A stretch of DNA of 64,000 bases from an uncultured Fusobacterium sp. (GTDB lineage: Bacteria > Fusobacteriota > Fusobacteriia > Fusobacteriales > Fusobacteriaceae): NCBI GenBank assembly GCA_900541465.1, contig UQJY01000005.1, forward strand, positions 3,088 to 67,087, written 5' to 3'. The notes beneath the pieces were generated by a model. The model ran no database searches and was not told the origin of the DNA. It saw only the letters and a list, made by a program, of their open reading frames with translations. Of this stretch, positions 1-6,713 are shown in pieces. Each line of letters starts with the position of its first letter. The stretch's first letter is position 1. The translations under genes were made by a program, and so were the position numbers.

Positions 1-1
1 T

Positions 2-649
2 GCTGCCGAAGGAGCAAAAATGGTAATATCTTGTGATATTAACCCTTGTGAATTTGAACAAGAAAATGTCAGAGGAGAAATTTTAAATGTAACTGACAGA
101 GAAGGAATAAAAGCACTTGTTAAAAAAATTGTTGAGGAATTTGGAACTATTGATATTCTTGTAAATAATGCTGGAATAACTCAAGATGCTCCTTTCGTAA
201 GAATGAGTGAAGCACAATGGGATGCAGTTATAAACATTAACCTAAAAGGTGTGTTCAATGTTACTCAAGCTGTTGCACCTGTTATGACAAAACATAAAAA
301 AGGTTCAATAATAACTCTTTCGTCAGTAGTTGGATTATATGGAAACATCGGACAGACTAACTATGCTGCAACTAAAGCAGGAGTTATTGCAATGAGCAAC
401 ACATGGAAAAAAGAACTTGCCAGAAAAGGAGCACAAATAAGAGTAAACTGTATCGCTCCTGGATTTATCCAAAGTCCAATGACTGATAAATTATCTGAAA
501 AAGCTGTTGAAGGAATTTTAAGCGGAGTTCCTTTACAAAGAATGGGAACAAAAGAAGACGTGGCAAACACAGCTTTATTCCTTGCAAGTGACGAATCATC
601 TTATATCACTGGAGCAGTAATACCTGTTTCTGGTGGACTTTCTTTTTAG
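2..649 (+). CDS. fabG: 3-oxoacyl-ACP reductase FabG, 5'-truncated by window edge
   Basis: Short-chain dehydrogenase that reduces 3-oxoacyl-ACP with NADPH in the cytosolic fatty-acid elongation cycle. The open frame continues upstream of the first ATG (position 20) to the window edge, reading AAEGAK before it, so the N-terminal Rossmann glycine motif lies outside the window. Visible family marks are LVNNAG, the catalytic serine in SSVVG, the YAATK motif (Tyr and Lys of the active site) and the C-terminal GAVIPVSGG. It ends in a strong terminator, so it is the last gene of its unit. An SDR of another substrate class cannot be excluded from the part seen, but the FabG signature is good. Confidence 0.9.
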   Translation, partial: AAEGAKMVISCDINPCEFEQENVRGEILNVTDREGIKALVKKIVEEFGTIDILVNNAGITQDAPFVRMSEAQWDAVININLKGVFNVTQAVAPVMTKHKKGSIITLSSVVGLYGNIGQTNYAATKAGVIAMSNTWKKELARKGAQIRVNCIAPGFIQSPMTDKLSEKAVEGILSGVPLQRMGTKEDVANTALFLASDESSYITGAVIPVSGGLSF

Positions 650-670
650 AAAATTTACTACATAAAACAA

Positions 671-706
671 AAACAGCCGGACAAAAATATTCGGCTGTTT
701 TTTAGT
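671..706 (+). terminator. intrinsic terminator after fabG
   Basis: AAACAGCCG (671-679) pairs with CGGCTGTTT (692-700), followed by a short T run. It ends the fabG unit. Confidence 0.9.
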
Positions 707-724
707 TTTAATATTTTTATCCCT

Positions 725-990
725 GCATTGAAAAATAATTTGTAATTAACGTAGTGAACAAAACGTAAAAATTCACATCTCTGAACGAAGTGAGTTTATG
801 AATTTTAGTTTTGAGAACAAAATTAATAAAATTATTTTTCACCAGCAGGACAGTTTTCTTTTCGTCGATGCAGAAGATGAACGATTGATAAAGAGTTCAA
901 CGACTAGCAGAGCCGACGAATTAAAAATTTTATTTATTAAATTTTTAATTTGCTCATTAATTTATTTACACAAAGAAAATGAACAAAGAT
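725..990 (+). repeat. interspersed nested-palindrome element, copy 1
   Basis: This fills the gap between convergent fabG and pyrE. An outer inverted repeat (TGAAAAATAATTTGTAATTAA at 729-749 against its near complement at 823-841) encloses an inner stem (AAAATTCA / TGAATTTT) around the core GAACGAAGTGAGTT (783-796). Downstream come TTTCTTTTCG and ACACAAAGAAAATG, matching the tail of copy 3 but separated by about 110 bases not found in the other copies. That extra stretch includes an AT palindrome near 923-950. A 73-codon reading frame crosses the element but is a by-product of the repeat. Confidence 0.75.
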
Positions 991-996
991 ACTTTA

Positions 997-1629
997 TTAT
1001 TCTCTTCCCCAAGTGTTAGGAGATTTATTCCATTTTAAAGCAATTTCTTTTTCTTCTTCAGTTAAATAATTTTGTTCAGTAGCTACACCAATTAATGTAG
1101 TGAAGTCTGAAAGGTTTGTCCAAGGGATTCCTGCTGCTGCAAAGTTTGTGATAGCTTTTTCAAATTCATAAGAGAATATAGCTACAACTTCAACTTCTTT
1201 TGCTCCAGCTGCTCTTGCTGCTTCAACAGCTTTTATAGAACTTCCTCCTGTAGAGATAAGATCTTCTATAACTATTACTTTTTTACCTTCAAAATCTGCA
1301 CCTTCAATTTGTCTTCCAGCACCGTGATCTTTTTTCTCTCCACGGATATAAGCCATAGGAACATTTAATCTTTCAGCTATAAATGCTGCCCACGGGATTC
1401 CTGCAGTTGCTGTTCCTGCAACAATATCAAATTCTTTGTCTTTTAAAACTTCTACATACCCGTCAATAACAGCTTTTCTTTCTTCAGGGTATCCTATCAT
1501 TTTTCTGTTGTCACAGTATATTGGACTTTTTATTCCTGAAACAAATGTAAAAGGTTCAGCTACGTTAAGTCTTACTGCTCCTACACCTAATAATGATTTT
1601 GCTACATCTTTAGCTCTGTTTGTACTCAT
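997..1629 (-). CDS. pyrE: orotate phosphoribosyltransferase
   Basis: Converts orotate plus PRPP to OMP, the fifth step of UMP synthesis, in the cytosol. The type I PRTase PRPP-binding motif VIVIEDLISTGGS is near residues 118-130, and the flexible-loop region around RGEKKDHGAGR precedes it. The length of 210 residues is normal. It is the last gene of the minus-strand pyr operon, 3 bases after pyrC, with GGAAGTGAT as ribosome binding site. Its 3' end faces the repeat element and I see no clear G/C-rich terminator of its own. Confidence 0.95.
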   Translation of the reverse strand: MSTNRAKDVAKSLLGVGAVRLNVAEPFTFVSGIKSPIYCDNRKMIGYPEERKAVIDGYVEVLKDKEFDIVAGTATAGIPWAAFIAERLNVPMAYIRGEKKDHGAGRQIEGADFEGKKVIVIEDLISTGGSSIKAVEAARAAGAKEVEVVAIFSYEFEKAITNFAAAGIPWTNLSDFTTLIGVATEQNYLTEEEKEIALKWNKSPNTWGRE

Positions 1630-1632
1630 CTT

Positions 1633-2829
1633 TTATATCACTTCCTTACCAATTTTATTAATAAATTTACCATCATTAAATACTACATTTCCTCTAACTA
1701 TTGTAGTAAGAATTTTTCCGCCTTTTTCAAATCCTTCATATGGTGTCCATCCGCATTTTGAAATTACATTTTCTTGTGAAATAATTTCTTCCGTTGTCAT
1801 ATCCACAATAACAAGGTCTGCATCATAACCGGCAGCTATTTTTCCTTTATTTTTTAATCCAAAAATTTCTGCTGTATTTTCACTCATTATTTTCATAAGT
1901 TTTTCAAGAGATATTTTATCACATCTCACAGCTTTAAGCATCATTTCAAGTGAATTTTCTGCTCCGGGAATTCCGAAAGTAAGTTTTGCTTTTTTTTCTT
2001 CTATTCTGTGAGGAGCATGGTCTGTTCCTATTGTATCAATAGTTCCGTCTAAAATTCCTTCCCACAATGCTTCATTATCTTCTTTTGTTTTTAGTTCCGG
2101 CTTCATTCTTAAAAGAGGATTTTTTTCCACATCAGAAACATTTAAAAATAAATGATGAGGAGTTACCTCTCCGTAAACTTTAAGCCCTTTTTTCTTAGCC
2201 TCTCTTACATACTGCACATCTTCTTTTGTTGAAAGATGACATAAATATACAGGAACATCTAATTTTTCAGAAAGAGAAATTGCTTTTGGTATCATTTCTC
2301 CCTCTGCATGGACTCCAACAAGTTTAGAATTTTTAAAAATATCTTCTAAAACTTTTTCATCTTCCACAAGCATATTTCCTGTTGACACATTCATAAAAAC
2401 TTTTGTGGCAATAACTTTATCCTGAACTTTTTTTACTTCGTCATGGTTGTCTGCCTTGCTTCCTCCAAACCAGAACCCGTAATCTACATAAGATTTTCCT
2501 TTATGAAGTTTCTTTTTTTCTAAAAGAGCTTCTTCTGTTATTGTGTTTGGAACTGTATTAGGCATATCAAAGAAAGTTGTAATTCCCCCTTTTGCACATG
2601 CCATACTTCCAGTCGTAAAATCTTCTTTATGAGTCATTCCCGGATCTCTCATATGAACGTGAGGGTCTATAACTCCAGAAATAACATAATTTCCTGCTGC
2701 ATCAATTATTTCATCAGAAGATACTCCAGATAAATCATCTTCTATTAAAACTATTTTTTCATTTTCAACAAGAATATCTTTAAATTGTTCTTCTCCATCA
2801 ATAATCATTCTGCAGTTTTTTATTAACAT
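1633..2829 (-). CDS. pyrC: dihydroorotase
   Basis: Zinc amidohydrolase closing carbamoyl-aspartate to dihydroorotate. The metal motif DPHVHMRDPG lies near residues 56-65 and the late active-site motif TDHAPH near 270. The length of 398 residues and the DPHVHMRDPG form fit the long class I (AllB/PyrC-like) dihydroorotases. Its ATG lies inside the last codons of pyrF (ATGTTAA overlap), so the two are probably translationally coupled. An allantoinase is the main look-alike, but the position inside a full pyr operon settles it. Confidence 0.93.
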   Translation of the reverse strand: MLIKNCRMIIDGEEQFKDILVENEKIVLIEDDLSGVSSDEIIDAAGNYVISGVIDPHVHMRDPGMTHKEDFTTGSMACAKGGITTFFDMPNTVPNTITEEALLEKKKLHKGKSYVDYGFWFGGSKADNHDEVKKVQDKVIATKVFMNVSTGNMLVEDEKVLEDIFKNSKLVGVHAEGEMIPKAISLSEKLDVPVYLCHLSTKEDVQYVREAKKKGLKVYGEVTPHHLFLNVSDVEKNPLLRMKPELKTKEDNEALWEGILDGTIDTIGTDHAPHRIEEKKAKLTFGIPGAENSLEMMLKAVRCDKISLEKLMKIMSENTAEIFGLKNKGKIAAGYDADLVIVDMTTEEIISQENVISKCGWTPYEGFEKGGKILTTIVRGNVVFNDGKFINKIGKEVI

Positions 2830-3551
2830 TTTCCTGCCTCTTTTAACCCTTCTTCAATTTCTTCAACAACAAGTCTTGCTGCAAGAGCCGGGTCTTCATG
2901 TTTAGTTATTGGTCTTCCAACTACTAAGAAATCACAACCGTTCATCATTGCATTTTTTGGAGTCATTATTCTTGTCTGGTCGTTTGTTGCTGACCAAGCA
3001 GGTCTTACACCTGGACATACAGTTTTAAATTCTTCTCCAAGAGCTTCTTTTATATATTTAGCTTCCCAAGGCGAGCATACTACTCCGTTCATTCCAGATT
3101 CTTTTGCAAGTCTTGCAAGATTCATAGCAAGATCTTTTATAGAAGTTTCAGTCATAAATGTTTCTTTAACTTCTTCCTGTGATAAGCTTGTAAGAATTGT
3201 AACAGCTATAAGAAGAGATTTTTCATCTATTTTTCTTACTTCTTCAACTACTTTAGACATCATTTTCTTTCCGCCAGTAGCATGAACATTATACATAAAT
3301 ACATTTTCTTTTGATGCAAATACAGATGCCATAGCTGTTGTATTTGGAATATCATGGAATTTTAAATCTAAGAATATTTTTTTATGTTTTCCTGCAAGAT
3401 ATTCTATCATTTTTCCGCTTGAGTTTAAGAAAAGTTCAAGACCTACTTTATAAAAAGTTGCTCCGTCACCAATTTTTTCAACCAATTCAATAGCTTCTGT
3501 CATTGTTGGAAAATCAAGAGCTATTATCATTCTATCTTTTGCCTGTATCAT
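2823..3551 (-). CDS. pyrF: orotidine 5'-phosphate decarboxylase
   Basis: Decarboxylates OMP to UMP, the last step of the pathway. The catalytic Asp-Lys-Asp stretch is seen as LDLKFHDIPNT (about residues 63-73). The phosphate-binding end VVGRPITKHEDP lies near 212-223. The length of 242 residues is normal. It overlaps pyrC by 7 bases and follows pyrD after about 50 bases. Confidence 0.95.
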   Translation of the reverse strand: MIQAKDRMIIALDFPTMTEAIELVEKIGDGATFYKVGLELFLNSSGKMIEYLAGKHKKIFLDLKFHDIPNTTAMASVFASKENVFMYNVHATGGKKMMSKVVEEVRKIDEKSLLIAVTILTSLSQEEVKETFMTETSIKDLAMNLARLAKESGMNGVVCSPWEAKYIKEALGEEFKTVCPGVRPAWSATNDQTRIMTPKNAMMNGCDFLVVGRPITKHEDPALAARLVVEEIEEGLKEAGKC

Positions 3552-3601
3552 TTTTATTTTCCTCCCAAAATTATTCTATAATTAATTTTTTATTTTCAAA
3601 T

Positions 3602-4546
3602 TTATTTTTTTAGATTTTTAAAAGTTATTCCTCTGATATCTTGAATATTTTCAAGATTATTTTCTTCAGCATATTTTTGAAGTCCGTCTCTTACCTCAAC
3701 AGGTAAAACTGGATTTGGGAATAAAGCTGTTCCAAGAGAAACAAGAGTTGCTCCTGCCATTATAAATTCTACAGCATCTTCATAAGAAGAAATTCCTCCC
3801 ATTCCAATTATAGGAATATTTACATTTTGTGCCACTTGGTAAACCATTCTCACTGCCACAGGTTTTACAGCAGGTCCTGAAAGTCCTCCCATAACATTTC
3901 CTAAAATAGGTTTTCCTGTTTTTATATCTATTCTCATTCCAAGAAGAGTGTTTATCATTGATATTGCATCTGCTCCGTTTGCTTCAACGATTTTTGCAAT
4001 CTCAACTATATTTGTTACATTTGGAGAAAGTTTTACTATAAGAGGTTTTTTAGTTAAAACTTTTTTTACTTCTCTTGTTGTTCTTCCTGCAACTTCAGGA
4101 TTAGCACCAAAAGCCATTCCGCCGTCTTTTACATTTGGACAAGAAATATTAAGTTCAACTAAATCTATTTCTTCTATTTCATTTACTCTTTTTGCAAGTT
4201 CAACATATTGTTCAACACTGCTTCCATTTATATTTACAATTATATTTGTTTTATCTACACCTTGTTTTTTTAGATTTGGAATAATCTCTTTTTCAAAATA
4301 ATCAATTCCCGGATTTTCAAGTCCTACACAATTTAATATTCCGCTAGGTGTTTCTGCTATTCTTGTTCCAAGATTTCCTGTTCTTGGTTCTAAAGTAAGA
4401 CCTTTTAAAGTTATTCCTCCTAAAACATTCGGATCACAGTAATCTTTAAATTCTGTTCCAAAACCAAAACATCCAGATGAAGTTACTATAGGATTATCAA
4501 ATTCTACTCCTAAAAAATTTACTTTTAATCTATTCAATTTTTTCAC
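3602..4546 (-). CDS. pyrD: dihydroorotate dehydrogenase B, catalytic subunit
   Basis: FMN enzyme oxidising dihydroorotate to orotate. SSGCFGFG near the N terminus, NISCPNVKDGGMAFG with the active-site Cys typical of class 1B, and the FMN-phosphate motif GMGGI/SLGTALF mark the PyrDB type that works with PyrK and NAD+. It lies directly downstream of pyrK, as usual for the PyrK-PyrDB pair. Its class indicates cytosolic, NAD-linked pyrimidine synthesis, suitable for an anaerobe without quinone-linked PyrD. Confidence 0.94.
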   Translation of the reverse strand: MKKLNRLKVNFLGVEFDNPIVTSSGCFGFGTEFKDYCDPNVLGGITLKGLTLEPRTGNLGTRIAETPSGILNCVGLENPGIDYFEKEIIPNLKKQGVDKTNIIVNINGSSVEQYVELAKRVNEIEEIDLVELNISCPNVKDGGMAFGANPEVAGRTTREVKKVLTKKPLIVKLSPNVTNIVEIAKIVEANGADAISMINTLLGMRIDIKTGKPILGNVMGGLSGPAVKPVAVRMVYQVAQNVNIPIIGMGGISSYEDAVEFIMAGATLVSLGTALFPNPVLPVEVRDGLQKYAEENNLENIQDIRGITFKNLKK

Positions 4547-4565
4547 CCCTTAATCATTTTCCCTT

Positions 4566-5369
4566 TTATTTTCCACAGCTGCAAGGAACAGTTTCTTTTG
4601 GATTTACATCTATCACAATTCTGCTGTCAAAAACTGGTCCGTCATGACAAACTTTTTTCATTCCTTCGTTTGTAAGAATTGAGCATCCTACACATGCTTT
4701 TACTCCACATGCCATTCTCTCTTCAAGTGAAACTTCACAGTATACACCAAATTCTTCAGCTGTTTTTGCTACAAATTCCATCATTATATGAGGACCGCAA
4801 GTATAAACTCCGTCAACTTTTCTTTCTGATAAAATTTCTCTTAAAGGAAGAGTTACATTTCCTTTTCTTCCTTTTGAACCGTCATCAGTTGTTATTATTG
4901 TCTCTATATTTTCAAGATTCATATTTTCAAGTATTTTTATGCTTTCAGCATTTCTTCCGCCACATATAAATATTACATTGTTCTTTTCAGAAAGACTTTC
5001 TATTAATAGTTTCATTGGAGCAATTCCCATTCCTCCGCCAACAACAACTATTGTTTTTTTCTCGATATCTGTTGTGAATCCGTGTCCTAAAGGACCTTGA
5101 ATATTAATAAAGTCTCCCTCAGAAAGACAGCTGAATTCCTTAGTTCCTTTCCCTTTTACTTCATAATAAAATTCTACAACGTTTTCCTTCCTATTAATAT
5201 AATGTAAACTTATTGGTCTTCTAAGTAAAGTTGCCTCATTTTTACATTGAAGCATAAAGAATTGTCCTGCACATGAAGACTCAATTACTTTGTCTCCCTG
5301 TAATTTCATAAGATAATAATTCCCGCCGATATGGCTGTTTTCTAAAACCCTGCAATCTTCTAAAAACAT
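4566..5369 (-). CDS. pyrK: dihydroorotate dehydrogenase B, electron-transfer subunit
   Basis: Passes electrons from PyrDB's FMN through its own FAD and a [2Fe-2S] cluster to NAD+. Residues near 50-55 read LRRPISLH (FAD binding), the NAD site GGGMGIAP follows, and the cluster cysteines are in CGVKACVGC plus a later Cys (VCHDG). I start it at ATG 5369 (267 residues) because GGGAGG sits just upstream. A TTG four codons earlier would place that ribosome binding site inside the gene. The extra C-terminal CSCG is unusual but short. Confidence 0.93.
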   Translation of the reverse strand: MFLEDCRVLENSHIGGNYYLMKLQGDKVIESSCAGQFFMLQCKNEATLLRRPISLHYINRKENVVEFYYEVKGKGTKEFSCLSEGDFINIQGPLGHGFTTDIEKKTIVVVGGGMGIAPMKLLIESLSEKNNVIFICGGRNAESIKILENMNLENIETIITTDDGSKGRKGNVTLPLREILSERKVDGVYTCGPHIMMEFVAKTAEEFGVYCEVSLEERMACGVKACVGCSILTNEGMKKVCHDGPVFDSRIVIDVNPKETVPCSCGK

Positions 5370-5383
5370 TTTTCCTCCCAAAC

Positions 5384-6448
5384 CTATATTTCTTTTCCAC
5401 AGTAATAGCAGTATTTTCTTCCGTTAATTACTTCTACTTTGTTGTCTGTTCTCTCAAAAGCTGTTATACAGTTATGATTTGTGCAGACTCTTTCTTTATT
5501 TTTTATAATTTCATTCTGTTCTTTTTCCTTATAATTAATGCTAAGTTTTCCAAGGGCTGTTCCAATCATTGCTTCTCTTACAGGAACTCCATTTTTTGCC
5601 TGTTTAAAATACAAAGCATGTTTTGTGTCATCAAGATCTATATCTATCTCGTCAACTCTTGGAAGCGGATGAAGAATTATCATATTTTCTTTACATTTTC
5701 CAACTATTGTATCTTTTGAAATTATATAAACACCTTTCATTCTTTCATAAAGTGCTTCATCTTCAAATCTTTCTTTTTGTATTCTTGTCATGTAAAGAAC
5801 ATCTACTTCTTTTAAAATTTCTTTATAATCTGAAACTAATTTATATTCTATTCCTTTAGCATCTAATTCGTGAGTTATCTCTTCTGGAATTTGTATCTCT
5901 TCTGGAGCGACAAAATAGAATTTTTGTCCTTCAAATTTGGACAATGCTCTTGCAAGTGAGTGGACAGTTCTTCCATATTTTAAATCTCCTACAAAAGCTG
6001 TTGTGATATTATCTATTCTTCCCTGCTCTTCTTGAATTGTAAAAAGATCTAAAAGTGTCTGACTTGGATGTTCGTTTGCTCCATCTCCAGCATTTATTAC
6101 AGGAACGCATGCAACATCATCTGCAAATTTTGCAGCTCCGTCTCTTAAGTGTCTCATTATGATTACGTCTGCATATCCCTCTGTCATTTTTATTGTATCT
6201 CTTAGGCTTTCACCTTTTTTAAGAGATGTTGCACTTGGGCTGTCAAATCCCAAAACTTTTGCTCCAATTCTAAAACTTGCAGATGTAAAAGAAAGTCTCG
6301 TTCTTGTTGACGGCTCAAAGAATAAAGTAGCTGCTATTTTATCCTTAATTAATTCAGGATTTGGATTTTCCTTTAATTCTTTGGCTCTTTTCAAAATTTC
6401 CAAAATCTCGTCTTTTGTAAATTCTTTGATAGATATGAAACTTTTCAT
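5384..6448 (-). CDS. pyrB: aspartate carbamoyltransferase with fused PyrI-type zinc domain
   Basis: Carbamoylates aspartate, the committed step of pyrimidine synthesis. FFEPSTRTR (carbamoyl-phosphate loop), the HPSQTLLDL motif and HPLPR are intact, covering about 305 residues of catalytic chain. The remaining 50 residues carry CTNHNC (Cys322, Cys327) and CYYC (Cys347, Cys350), which match the zinc-binding C-terminal domain of the E. coli regulatory chain PyrI. The PyrI nucleotide-binding allosteric domain is absent and no separate pyrI is seen. First gene of the pyr operon, GGGAGG ribosome binding site, behind the attenuator at 6470-6515. Confidence 0.93.
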   Translation of the reverse strand: MKSFISIKEFTKDEILEILKRAKELKENPNPELIKDKIAATLFFEPSTRTRLSFTSASFRIGAKVLGFDSPSATSLKKGESLRDTIKMTEGYADVIIMRHLRDGAAKFADDVACVPVINAGDGANEHPSQTLLDLFTIQEEQGRIDNITTAFVGDLKYGRTVHSLARALSKFEGQKFYFVAPEEIQIPEEITHELDAKGIEYKLVSDYKEILKEVDVLYMTRIQKERFEDEALYERMKGVYIISKDTIVGKCKENMIILHPLPRVDEIDIDLDDTKHALYFKQAKNGVPVREAMIGTALGKLSINYKEKEQNEIIKNKERVCTNHNCITAFERTDNKVEVINGRKYCYYCGKEI

Positions 6449-6469
6449 TTTTCCTCCCTTACTATGTAT

Positions 6470-6515
6470 AAAAAAAAGGAATAAAAACTATAATTCTATT
6501 ATAGTCTCTATTCCT
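6470..6515 (-). terminator. attenuator terminator in the pyrB leader
   Basis: On the minus strand AGGAATA pairs with TATTCCT (6509-6515 / 6477-6483) and ACTATAAT with ATTATAGT (6498-6505 / 6487-6494), with a three-base loop, followed by eight U residues. The 5' arm starts 6 bases after the leader stop codon (6522-6524), so a ribosome finishing the leader ORF would cover it. This is the geometry of enterobacterial pyrL attenuation. Confidence 0.85.
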
Positions 6516-6521
6516 AAAATA

Positions 6522-6635
6522 TTAAAAACTGTTATAAATCTTTGGCATATTTAGTGAAAATATAAAAACAGAAAAACCGGAAAATATATCTTTAAAATAA
6601 TTTTTATTTCTTCTAAAGAACTGTTTTGCTTTCAC
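6522..6635 (-). CDS. pyr operon leader peptide, pyrL-like
   Basis: A 37-codon ORF starting with GTG at 6635, seven bases after a strong GGGAGG (6643-6648). It begins MKAKQFFRRNKNYF and has eight Phe, seven of them UUU, so its mRNA is rich in U runs just ahead of the terminator. Residues 17-24 read IFSGFSVF, closely matching the carA leader (IFSGISSF). Not recognised as any known functional peptide. I infer that its translation, coupled to U-rich RNA polymerase pausing, controls the terminator at 6470-6515. Confidence 0.78.
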   Translation of the reverse strand: MKAKQFFRRNKNYFKDIFSGFSVFIFSLNMPKIYNSF

Positions 6636-6668
6636 TTAATATCCTCCCTATTTTTTTACATTGTTAAG

Positions 6669-6697
6669 AGTATATCACATTTTTAACTTTTGTTCAA
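6669..6697 (-). promoter_or_regulatory. pyr operon promoter
   Basis: TTGAAC (6692-6697), 17-base spacer, TATACT (6669-6674) on the minus strand. It predicts a transcript starting near 6662, about 27 bases before the leader GTG. The carA promoter has the same -10 and spacing. Confidence 0.85.
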
Positions 6698-6713
6698 TAT
6701 TTTTTTAATTTTT

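Noticed and set aside
798..1019. 73-codon ORF (FSFENKINKIIFHQQ...)
   Set aside because: It lies inside repeat copy 1 and shares its start with the frame in copy 3 (29901-30089); no ribosome binding site. By-product of the repeat.
6522..6635. Phenylalanine-responsive attenuation because the leaders are Phe-rich
   Set aside because: Downstream genes are pyrimidine genes only, and UUU runs fit UTP-dependent polymerase pausing. It remains an alternative if reporters respond to Phe.
6449..6713. PyrR-binding RNA or riboswitch before pyrB
   Set aside because: I did not see a PyrR-type anti-antiterminator loop or another known riboswitch core. The leader ORF plus terminator explains the region better.
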